DNA of 38,014 nt, from positions 1 to 38,014 of the forward strand of contig JAJRWQ010000064.1 in assembly GCA_024276735.1 (NCBI GenBank), written 5' to 3'. Origin of the DNA: Actinomycetes bacterium. GTDB lineage: Bacteria; Actinomycetota; Thermoleophilia; BMS3ABIN01. How positions within the stretch are numbered: the first letter of the stretch is position 1; every line of letters starts with the position of its first letter. Positions 27,418 to 36,001 of the stretch are shown in pieces. Below the pieces are notes generated by a model that was given only the letters and a program-made list of their open reading frames with translations, was not told the DNA's origin and did not search any database. Made by a program: the position numbers and the translations under genes.

Positions 27418-27463
27418 TCCAAGATGTTGAAGGAGTCGGCCCCCGAACCACGAAATGTTGTGT
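27418..27463 (+). promoter_or_regulatory. candidate NrdR box pair
   Basis: CACGAAATGTTGTGT (27449-27463) fits CACWATATATWGTGT at 12 of 15 positions by eye; a weaker copy TCCAAGATGTTGAAG (27418-27432) lies exactly 31 bp upstream; both are just downstream of the putative -10. Confidence 0.55.
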
Positions 27464-27500
27464 ATGGGGGGCATCCAGGTTCTACAAGTGGTGTCTTTCG

Positions 27501-27944
27501 GTGAAGTGCCCTTTTTGTGACTCCAGCGAGCTGAAAGTAGTAGACTCCCGCGACACCGAATCGCAGGATGCCATCAGGCGGCGCCGCGAGTGCCTCGATT
27601 GCGGGCGGCGTTTCACCACTTACGAGAGGGTGGAGGAGATGCCGCTGACGGTGATCAAGCGGGGTGGCGAGCGCGAGGTGTTCTCGCGGCCGAAGGTGCT
27701 GGCAGGGCTGCTCCGGGCATGCGAGAAGCGACCCATCGAGACCAAGACGCTGGAGCGCATGGTGGACGCCATCGAGACCGAGCTGCGGAACGAGTACAAG
27801 GTGGAAGTACCCTCGGCGGAGATAGGGGAGCGCGTGCTCAGGCGGCTGAAGGACCTGGACAAGGTGGCATACGTGCGTTTCGCTTCCGTCTATCGCCAGT
27901 TCGAGGACGTGGAGGAGTTCAAGAAGGAGCTTTCGCGCCTGTAG
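27501..27944 (+). CDS. nrdR: transcriptional repressor NrdR
   Basis: [48 protein letters not shown] start. Confidence 0.96.
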   Translation: MKCPFCDSSELKVVDSRDTESQDAIRRRRECLDCGRRFTTYERVEEMPLTVIKRGGEREVFSRPKVLAGLLRACEKRPIETKTLERMVDAIETELRNEYKVEVPSAEIGERVLRRLKDLDKVAYVRFASVYRQFEDVEEFKKELSRL

Positions 27945-28049
27945 GGGCGCATGCGGCAGGGGTACCCGGAACGGCCGCCCGGAAGCGCTTGACGTCCGGG
28001 AGGCAGTGTATGATTCGTGTCCGGTAAACACTCGCAGAAAGGGGAGACG

Positions 28050-30326
28050 ATGCTGGTAGAAGGACCTCGAAAGGCAGGCGGCCGCGGCAAGGCGCTCAAG
28101 CAGATGCCCATACAGCCGCAACTCTCCCCCAATGCCAGGAAGGTACTGGAGAAGCGCTACCTCAAGCGGGACAGCGACGGCAACCCCACCGAGACGCCGG
28201 CAGAGATGTTCCGGCGGGTGGCCCGGACCATCGCCGCCGCCGACCTGCTCTACGACCCCGATGCCGACGTGGATGCCACGGAAGAGCGCTTCTACCGCAT
28301 GATGGCGCGGCTGGAGTTCCTGCCCAACTCGCCCACGCTGATGAACGCGGGCCGGGAGCTGGGCCAGCTCTCGGCGTGCTTCGTGCTGCCGGTGGGCGAC
28401 TCCATGGACAGCATCTTCGAGGCCATCAAGCACACCGCCCTCATCCACAAGAGCGGCGGTGGCACCGGTTTCTCCTTCTCGCGCATCCGTCCCAGCAACG
28501 ACGTGGTGCTCTCCACCAAGGGAGTGTCCAGCGGGCCCATCTCCTTCATGACCGTTTTCGATGCCGCCACCGAGACCATCAAGCAGGGCGGCACCCGCCG
28601 GGGCGCCAACATGGGCATCCTGCGGGTGGACCACCCGGACATCCTCGACTTCATCGTCTGCAAGCAGAGCAACGACAAGCTCAACAACTTCAATATCTCC
28701 GTGGCGCTCACGGAGGAGTTCATGCAGGCAGTGGAGGCGGGAGAGGAATACGAGCTGGTAAATCCCCGCACCGGCGAGGTGGCGAAGACCCTCGATGCCC
28801 GGCGGGTGTTCGAGACCGTGGTCAACCTGGCCTGGAAGAACGGGGACCCCGGCATCATCTTCCTGGACCGCATCAACGCCGACAACCCCACCCCGCACGT
28901 GGGCGAGATCGAGAGCACCAATCCCTGCGGCGAGCAGCCGCTGCTGCCGTACGAGTCCTGCAACCTGGGATCCATCAACCTTGCGCGCATGACCGACGGC
29001 GCCGGCGGCATCGATTACCAGCGCCTGGGCGAGACAGTCGACGAGAGCACGCACTTCCTGGACAACGTGATCGACGTCAACAAGTACCCCCTGCCGGAGA
29101 TCGAGGAGATGACCAAGGCCAATCGCAAGATCGGCCTGGGAGTGATGGGTTTCGCCGACCTGCTCATCGAGATGGGCATCCCTTACGATACCGACGAGGC
29201 GGTCGAGGTGGCGGAAGAGGTGATGTCTTTCATCCAGGACCGCTCGCGGCAGATGTCGATGAAGCTGGCAGAGGAGCGGGGGGCGTTCCCCAACTTCGAC
29301 GGCAGCGTGTACGACGACGGCAGCGGCCGCAAGGTGCGCAACGCCACCACCACCACCATCGCCCCCACCGGCACCCTGAGCATCATCGCCAATTGTTCCA
29401 GCGGCATCGAGCCGCTTTTCGCCGTCTCCTACGTGAGAAACGTGCTGGACACCACGGAGATGGTGGAGGTGCACGCCATCTTCGAGCGCATGGCCCGGGA
29501 CGGCGGTTTCTACAACGAGGAACTGATGCGGAAGATCGCCGAGCAGGGCGGCGTGTCGGGGATCGACGCGGTGCCGGAGGAGATCCGCCGCATCTTCGTC
29601 ACCGCCCACGACGTCACCCCCGAGTGGCACGTGCGCATGCAGGCTGCCTTCCAGAAGTACACCGACAACGCCGTCTCCAAGACGGTGAACTTCCCCCACG
29701 ACGCCGAGCCGGCGGACGTGGAGAAGGTGTACCGGCTGGCCTACGAGCTCGGCTGCAAGGGGGTAACCATCTACCGCGACGGCAGCCGCGAGGCGCAGGT
29801 GCTCAACATCGGCGGCGTCAACCGCGGCGAGGAGACCTTCGTGCCGGGCCAGGTGAAGCCGCGACCCCGCCCGGAGGTGACCGCTGGCAAGACCCGCAAG
29901 GTGGTGACCGGCTGCGGCAGCCTCTACGTGACCATCAACGAGGACGAGTACGGACTGTTCGAGCTGTTCTCCTCGATGGCGCGGGCCGGCGCCTGCCGGG
30001 CGGCGCAGTCGGAGGCCATCAGCCGGCTGGTTTCGCTGGCGTTGCGGTCGGGCATCGACATCGGGGCGATCCTGAAATCGATCAAGAGTATCCGCTGCCC
30101 GTAGCCGGTGATGGGCGGAGCCAGCTCCTGCCCCGATGCCATCGCCAGGGCGGTAGAGGGCTACCTGGAAGAAGCGCCGCACCTGGAGGCGGACGCGGAA
30201 GCGCTGGACCTGCCCCCGGCGGCGGCGCTCAGCCGCTGTCCCGAGTGCCCCGAGTGCGGCGGCATGGTGGAGTTCGGCGAGGGGTGCGTCTTCTGCCGCT
30301 CCTGCGGCTTTTCCAAGTGCGGCTGA
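28050..30326 (+). CDS. nrdJ: adenosylcobalamin-dependent (class II) ribonucleotide reductase, interrupted by one in-frame TAG (30102-30104) before the C-terminal Cys-rich domain
   Basis: [72 protein letters not shown]; after TAG, in frame: [17 protein letters not shown]...[26 protein letters not shown]. Confidence 0.93.
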
Positions 30327-30418
30327 TGGGCAACTGGAATGTCGGCTCCCTGTCGAAGGACCGGCCAGACGGCAGCGCCGGTGAAGGAAGTGGGCCCCGG
30401 CTTGCGTATACCTAACTT

Positions 30419-31354
30419 ATGACCCGGCTTGACCAGGCCAAGGATCGGCAGCGGGCACCCGTTCGTTCCACGGGCGGCAGGGCGGCGCCCGCGCGGCGGC
30501 CGGCGGAGGCAGGTACCGCCGGCGCTTTCGCCCGCCACCGGCTGCGGGTGCTGGCGGCGGTGGCAGCGTGCTTCCTCCTGCTATGGGTGGCCATCAGGGT
30601 CTTTGCCCAGGTGGATCTCTGGCCGCTGCTGGCGATACCCATCTTTGCCGGCTCTTGGTTCTTCTACGAGGTGGGAGCGCTGGCCTCGGCGGGGGCGGCG
30701 TGGCTGCTGCTCACCCAGGCGGCGCTGGAGCATCCCGGCACCGCCTCGCTCGCCGTGGGCACGTTCGCCGTCCTGGGGGTGGCGATTGGCTTTGCCCAGC
30801 GGCGTCAGCACCGCATTCATCGCCGCATCCTGCGCCACTCGCTCACCGATCCCCTCACCGGCCTCTTCAACTACGGCTACTTCATCAGGGCGCTGGAGCG
30901 GGAGATCAGCCGCGCCGACCGTTACGGCGGCGCCGTCACCCTGGTGATGCTGGACGTCGACCATTTCAAGCTCTTCAACGACCAGTATGGCCACGAGAAG
31001 GGGAACGAGGCCCTGAAGGTGGTGGCGGCCACGCTCAAGCGGGAGAAGCGGCAGTCCGACGTGGCGGCGCGTTACGGCGGCGAGGAGTTCGTGCTGCTGC
31101 TGCCGGAAGGAGAGGCCGCGGGCGTGGAGACGGCCAACCGCATGAAGGAGGCCATCGCCAGGGCGGAGATTCCCGTGGGAGGCGGCGCCTCCACGGGAGT
31201 AACGGTGAGCGTCGGCGTCGCTACCTACCCCGATGCCGCCTCCTCCCGGGACGAGCTGCTGGAAGTGGCCGACAGCCTGCTTTACGCCTCCAAGCGCAAG
31301 GGCCGGAACCAGGTGAGCGTGGCCGAGGCGCGCCAGCAGTTGGCGGTAATTTAA
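30419..31354 (+). CDS. membrane diguanylate cyclase (GGDEF domain)
   Basis: N-terminal TM segments; LTDPLTGLFNYGYF, VMLDVDHFKLFNDQYGHEKGNEAL, RQSDVAARYGGEEF (active site plus RxxD I-site). Confidence 0.93.
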   Translation: MTRLDQAKDRQRAPVRSTGGRAAPARRPAEAGTAGAFARHRLRVLAAVAACFLLLWVAIRVFAQVDLWPLLAIPIFAGSWFFYEVGALASAGAAWLLLTQAALEHPGTASLAVGTFAVLGVAIGFAQRRQHRIHRRILRHSLTDPLTGLFNYGYFIRALEREISRADRYGGAVTLVMLDVDHFKLFNDQYGHEKGNEALKVVAATLKREKRQSDVAARYGGEEFVLLLPEGEAAGVETANRMKEAIARAEIPVGGGASTGVTVSVGVATYPDAASSRDELLEVADSLLYASKRKGRNQVSVAEARQQLAVI

Positions 31355-31360
31355 AGAGCG

Positions 31361-31466
31361 GATTCTGGATTCTGGACTCTGGACTCTGGATAAAATCACT
31401 CGCGTCTCGTTGTGGAAACGGGAGTTGAAGGTTTTATCCAGCATCCAGCATCCAGCGTCCAGGGTC
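31361..31466. repeat. heptad-repeat hairpin element, copy 1
   Basis: Left arm 31361-31397 gattctggattctggactctggactctggataaaatc pairs with right arm 31430-31466 ggttttatccagcatccagcatccagcgtccagggtc; arms are built of CTGGAnn / TCCAGnn 7-mers. Confidence 0.85.
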
Positions 31467-31530
31467 TAAGGTCTAAGACATCTTACCGCCTGCCCCTTGA
31501 TTGAATCCCGGGCGATCGAGTGTCTATTGC

Positions 31531-31637
31531 GGATACTGGATCCTGGTTTTTAGACGCTGGACCAAATCGCTCGGGTCTCCGCGCGGAATCGGGCCTTGAA
31601 GGTTTTATCCAGCGTCCAGCATCCAGCGTCTAGAGTC
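31531..31637. repeat. heptad-repeat hairpin element, copy 2 (degenerate left arm)
   Basis: Right arm 31601-31637 ggttttatccagcgtccagcatccagcgtctagagtc nearly repeats copy 1; left arm around 31531-31568 is degenerate; the loop also aligns (tcgctcgggtctccgcgcggaatcgggccttgaa vs tcactcgcgtctcgttgtggaaacgggagttgaa). Confidence 0.75.
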
Positions 31638-34600
31638 CGCTCCCCACTACTTCATTGAAGTACCCGTAGTAGAGCACCCGCTGGGAGGCGATGGCGTCTG
31701 CCGGGGTGGTGTGGGCGCTGTCGGCGAAGGTCCTGACCTCCACCGGGCCGCCGATCACCTGGTCGAAGGTGGGAGTGACGTTCGCACCGGGAGCCAGGGG
31801 ACCGCCGCTCCAGCTCCCCGGGGTGGCGGCGGGGCAGTCGCTCTCGTCACAGAGCTTCTGGCCGGCGACCCAGATCTCGTAGTAGAGGTCGCCGCTGGCG
31901 GCAGGGGGATTGGCGACGAGCACCCAGTTGCGCATGCCGGCGGTCTGCTGGTCGTACCAGGTCCAGAGGTAGTGGCCGGTGAGCGCCGAGGCCGGGTAGC
32001 CCATGGTCTCGCCGAAGGAGGGGCCGAAGACGATGCGCTGGGAGGCGATCACCTTGGCCGGCGAGTGATCGGCGCTCTTCCAGGCGGTGAGCTCCACCGG
32101 GCCGTTCGCCAGGCCGCTCACGCCCTCCTCGGAGAAGCGGAAGGTGTGGATGTCCCCGTCAGACCCCTGGGGGGCCAGGGTGCCCTGGTAGCAGGCGGTG
32201 CCGGGATCGCTGCTGGGGGTGCCGTCGGCGTTGCAGCCGCCGGCCACCTCCACCCGGTAGGTGACCTGTTCGCTCTCGGTGTTGGCGATGAGCATCCAGT
32301 TGCGGCCGTACTTGTCGTCGTACCAGGTCCAGAGGTAGTGGTCGGAGAGCTCGCCGGCAGGCACGCCCACCGCCTCGTTGAAGGCGCTGCCGTGGCCCGA
32401 GAGCACCCGCTGGGAGGCGATGACGTCGCGGCGGTCGGCGGCATTGTTCCAGTCGCCGCCGGCGACGTAGGCCTTCACCTCCACCGGGCCGCCCTGCTTG
32501 CCGGGGAAGGTGGGGGTGACGTTATCGCCGGGGGCGATCTCGAAGTAGTACTGGCCGTAGTCGCTCCTGGCGGGGTCCAGCCGGTTCTGTTGCTTCTCGC
32601 CGGCGATGTAGACCTCGGCGCGCACCGTCTCCGTCTCGGAGGGATTGGCGGCGAGGATCCAGTTGGCGTAGCCGTCGCTCAGCTGGTCGTACCAGGGCCA
32701 GTAGTAGTGGTCGGCGAGGCGGGACTCTTCCATGCCGGTCACCTCCTCCAGGGAGTGGCCGCCCTTGGGCCAGAGGGTGCGCTGGGAGACCAGCGCCTTC
32801 TCGCCGTTCTGGGAGGTGACCTTGACGGGGCCGCCGATGAGGCCGTCGTAAGCAGGGGTCATCGTCTTTCCCGGGGGCACCTCGCCGGGCGCGCAGGGGG
32901 TGGTGGCGCAGCCGGTATCGTTGCCGAAAGAGTACTGGGAGAGATCCTGGTCGTTGCCGGCGATGGCGAGCGAAAAGGTCGTGGAGCCGCCGGAGCCGCC
33001 GGGGTTGCCCATCAGCACCCAGTTGCTGGAGTACCGGTTGTCGTACCAGGTGAAGAAGTAGTGGCGCATGACGTGGAAGGTGCCGCTGATGGCAACCTGG
33101 TTACCCGCCTTGTCGCTCACCGTGCCGCCTACCTGGTGTTCGCCCGGGGCCAGGCCGCTCACCGGGCAGGAAGCGCCGCTGCCGGTGATGCTGCAGCCGG
33201 CTACGGGGGATCCGTCCAGGGTGATGCTGGTGGCCGCGGCATCGATGCCGCTGGCGGCGTCGCTGTAATCGATGGTGATGGTGGTGCTGTCGCCGTCCAC
33301 CGGCGACGCCGGGGCGGTGACGGTGGCAACGGGGCCGGTGGCGTCGATCTTCACGTAGACGGTAGTCCAGGCGCCGTTGTTGCCTGCCTTGTCCACGGGA
33401 TAGTACTGCAGGTTATGGGTGCCGTCGCCGCTCACTGTCACCGTGTCGCCGTTCTGCCAGCTGCCGCCGTCCAGCCGGTACTTGACCACGTCGCAGCCGG
33501 AGGTGGCGTCGTGGCAGGAGAGATGCACGGTGACATCGGTATGCTGCCAGCCACCCGGCGCGTCGTCCGACGCCGTGGGTGGCACGGTGTCGATGGTGAA
33601 GGAGCCGTCGGCGGTTCCCACGTTGCCGTCGTAATCCTCGATGGTGAGGTGGGCGGAGTAGTTGCCGTCCCCGACTTGGCTCAGTGTACAGGAAATGCCG
33701 GAGCCGGTGCCGTCGGCACCGCAGGGGTAGGGCCCGTTACCGTTCAGGTAGACCTTCGCCAGCCAGTACTTGACTCCGCCCGAGGGTGCCGGGTCACTGT
33801 ACTTGGCGGTGATCACCGGGAAGTGCGTCTTCAGGTAGCCGGTGGGGCCCTGGTAGGTCAGCGTGGGAGCGACGTTGTCTCCCACCTGGAAGCCGCCGCC
33901 GATGGTGGCCTCGTTGCCAACCGTATCGGCGATGGAGCCGCTGATGGCGTGGGAGCCGTATGACAGGCCCGAGACGGGGCAGCTGGCGCCGCTCGCGGAG
34001 ACGCTGCAGCCGGTGAGCACGTTGCCGTCCAGCTTGATGGTCAGCGAGCCGGTGTCGACGCCGGCGCCGGAGTCGCTGAAAGCGGCGCTGATGGTGGCAG
34101 AGTCGCTGTAAATTGTTCCCGAAGGCGACAGGTTGCTCACGGTGGGGGGAGTGGTATCGACGGTGAAGCTGCCGCTGCCGCTGCCGGTGTTGCCGTCGGT
34201 ATCGGTGATGTAGATGGTGGCCGTGTAAGTTCCGTCGGCGAGGCCGGAGGCGCTGCAGGTGATGTTGTTCCCGTTCACGCTGCAGGCCGAGTGGGCGCCG
34301 CCGTTGAGGCTGAGCTCGGCGCTGCCGGTGTCGACGCCGCTCGAGGGCTCGGCATCGGCGAAGGTGGCGGTGAGCGTGGGTGTGCCGTTGCCCAGGACGC
34401 CGGTGGACCCGTTATAGGTCACCTGCGGCGGCTGGTTGTCACCCACGGGGAAGCTGCTGCCGAACTGGCTGGTATTGCCGGCGTTGTCGGAAACCGAGCC
34501 CACGAAACTGTGAGCCCCGTACGCCAGCCCCGACACCGGGCAGGAAACCGAGCTTGCCGTGACCGTGCAGCCGGTGAGCGGATTGCCGTCCAGCGATACC

Positions 34601-35757
34601 GTCACCGAGGAGGTGTCGATGCCGGAGACGGAGTCGCTGTAATCGGTGCCGATGATGGTGGCGCCGCTGTAAATCGTGCCTGCGGGGTGGGTATTGGTGA
34701 TGGCGGGCGGCGTGTGGTCCACCCAGCCGTCTATGGTGGTCCAGGGATAGGAGTCGATGATGCCGGCGGCGGTGTAGGGATTGTCACAGAAGTTGTCACC
34801 GTCGAGGTTCTGGCAACCGGCGTAGTCTTCCCAGTAGTTGCCTCCCACCGGCGGCGCCTGGAAAAAGGCGTTGCCGCCGCCGCCGCTGGCTTGCGCCTGG
34901 ATCGTGTTGAACTGGAAGTCGTTGTTGTACACCAGGTTGCTGTTGGAGGCCGACATGTCGACCCCGATGAAATTGTTGGAAAAGATGTTGTCGTGCAAGG
35001 TGTTGCTGAATGCCGCCTCCATGTAAACACCGTTGGAGCAACTGAGCACCATGTTGCTGGTGAGCTGGTTGTGGCTGGCGCTTTCGATGCGCACGCAGTC
35101 GGACCCGTTGTTGCTAAGCTGGTTGCCGTTGAGCAGGTTGTTGTCGCTGGCGGATAGCATGTGCACGCCGTGCCCGTTGGTCCCGGCGACGGTGAGGCCG
35201 CTGAGCTGGTTGTTCGAAGAACCCTCGAGGCGGATACCGTTGCCGGTGCCGGAGTTGTTGAAGGTGCTGTCCGCCAGGTTATTGGAGTTCGAGTTCACCA
35301 GGCGCAGGCCGTTGAGGCCGCTGGCGCTGGCGTTGCTGTTCATGATCTGGTTGCCGCTGGAGTTTTCCAGGTAGAAAGCGTCGCCGAAGCCGCTCAGGTT
35401 CAGGTTGGTGATGGTCACGTTGGTGCGGCCGTACATGTAGACTCCGATGCCGGTGCCGGCGTTGCCGGTGACGGTGTGGTAGTTGCCGTCCAGCGTGATG
35501 CCGTCGGAGGCGATCTCCAGGGCGACGCCGCTGCTGGAGATGTCGGAATTGAGGGTGCAGGTCTTGCTGCCGGACGACCAGCTGCCGATGAGGCTGCAAT
35601 CGCCGCCGCCGGTGGTGTCGGAGATGACGTAGTCGGCGATGGTCAGCGCCGAGCCCTGCAGGGGCATGACCAACAGCAGCGTCGACGCGGCAACTGCCAG
35701 CAAGACGAGCAGAACGGTCCTCGTCTCGGCGATGCTCTTGTATGCGGGTGTTCGCAG
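31630..35757 (-). CDS. large secreted protein: signal peptide, NosD-like beta-helix, Cys-paired Ig-like repeats, four C-terminal WTWYD/NWVLVANP repeats
   Basis: About 1357-1375 aa; beta-helix GVYMYGRTNVTITNLNLSGFGDAFYLENSSGNQI...; Ig-like SGIDTSSVTVSLDGNPLTGCTVTASSVSCPVSGL; four repeats HYxxxWYD...NW(V/I/M)L. Start uncertain (TTG 35703 or CTG 35757). Confidence 0.82.
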   Translation of the reverse strand: MRTPAYKSIAETRTVLLVLLAVAASTLLLVMPLQGSALTIADYVISDTTGGGDCSLIGSWSSGSKTCTLNSDISSSGVALEIASDGITLDGNYHTVTGNAGTGIGVYMYGRTNVTITNLNLSGFGDAFYLENSSGNQIMNSNASASGLNGLRLVNSNSNNLADSTFNNSGTGNGIRLEGSSNNQLSGLTVAGTNGHGVHMLSASDNNLLNGNQLSNNGSDCVRIESASHNQLTSNMVLSCSNGVYMEAAFSNTLHDNIFSNNFIGVDMSASNSNLVYNNDFQFNTIQAQASGGGGNAFFQAPPVGGNYWEDYAGCQNLDGDNFCDNPYTAAGIIDSYPWTTIDGWVDHTPPAITNTHPAGTIYSGATIIGTDYSDSVSGIDTSSVTVSLDGNPLTGCTVTASSVSCPVSGLAYGAHSFVGSVSDNAGNTSQFGSSFPVGDNQPPQVTYNGSTGVLGNGTPTLTATFADAEPSSGVDTGSAELSLNGGAHSACSVNGNNITCSASGLADGTYTATIYITDTDGNTGSGSGSFTVDTTPPTVSNLSPSGTIYSDSATISAAFSDSGAGVDTGSLTIKLDGNVLTGCSVSASGASCPVSGLSYGSHAISGSIADTVGNEATIGGGFQVGDNVAPTLTYQGPTGYLKTHFPVITAKYSDPAPSGGVKYWLAKVYLNGNGPYPCGADGTGSGISCTLSQVGDGNYSAHLTIEDYDGNVGTADGSFTIDTVPPTASDDAPGGWQHTDVTVHLSCHDATSGCDVVKYRLDGGSWQNGDTVTVSGDGTHNLQYYPVDKAGNNGAWTTVYVKIDATGPVATVTAPASPVDGDSTTITIDYSDAASGIDAAATSITLDGSPVAGCSITGSGASCPVSGLAPGEHQVGGTVSDKAGNQVAISGTFHVMRHYFFTWYDNRYSSNWVLMGNPGGSGGSTTFSLAIAGNDQDLSQYSFGNDTGCATTPCAPGEVPPGKTMTPAYDGLIGGPVKVTSQNGEKALVSQRTLWPKGGHSLEEVTGMEESRLADHYYWPWYDQLSDGYANWILAANPSETETVRAEVYIAGEKQQNRLDPARSDYGQYYFEIAPGDNVTPTFPGKQGGPVEVKAYVAGGDWNNAADRRDVIASQRVLSGHGSAFNEAVGVPAGELSDHYLWTWYDDKYGRNWMLIANTESEQVTYRVEVAGGCNADGTPSSDPGTACYQGTLAPQGSDGDIHTFRFSEEGVSGLANGPVELTAWKSADHSPAKVIASQRIVFGPSFGETMGYPASALTGHYLWTWYDQQTAGMRNWVLVANPPAASGDLYYEIWVAGQKLCDESDCPAATPGSWSGGPLAPGANVTPTFDQVIGGPVEVRTFADSAHTTPADAIASQRVLYYGYFNEVVGSGL

Positions 35758-36001
35758 GGTTACTCCGGGGTGTTCAACTGCCGCGCCGCTTACCGCCTTT
35801 CGCGGGCGGGGCCGGCGTATGAAGGCAACGAAGAAAGCATTTTTTGTATTCTAACACGTATTAGCCGGGTTTTGCATCAGTGAAATACCCGGAGTCGAGC
35901 GGTATCGGCGTGGTGATGAGGCGGGCCTTTCGCGTGGCGGGCACTGCGCGCCCGGAGGGCCTTCCCGCCGCTGGCGGCGCCGGCGCCGGCGGGCCTTGCG
36001 C

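Noticed and set aside
27219-30182. 987-aa minus-strand ORF antisense to nrdR and nrdJ
   Set aside because: Shadow ORF; composition follows codon-position GC bias of the antisense genes.
31431-31441. TTTTATCCAGC as a DnaA box / oriC signal
   Set aside because: Part of the heptad-repeat arms, mismatches the TTATCCACA consensus and is not clustered with other boxes.
31711-33963. 750-aa plus-strand ORF antisense to the surface protein
   Set aside because: Gly/Val/Ala/His-rich shadow of a repetitive gene; its apparent repeats come from the opposite strand.
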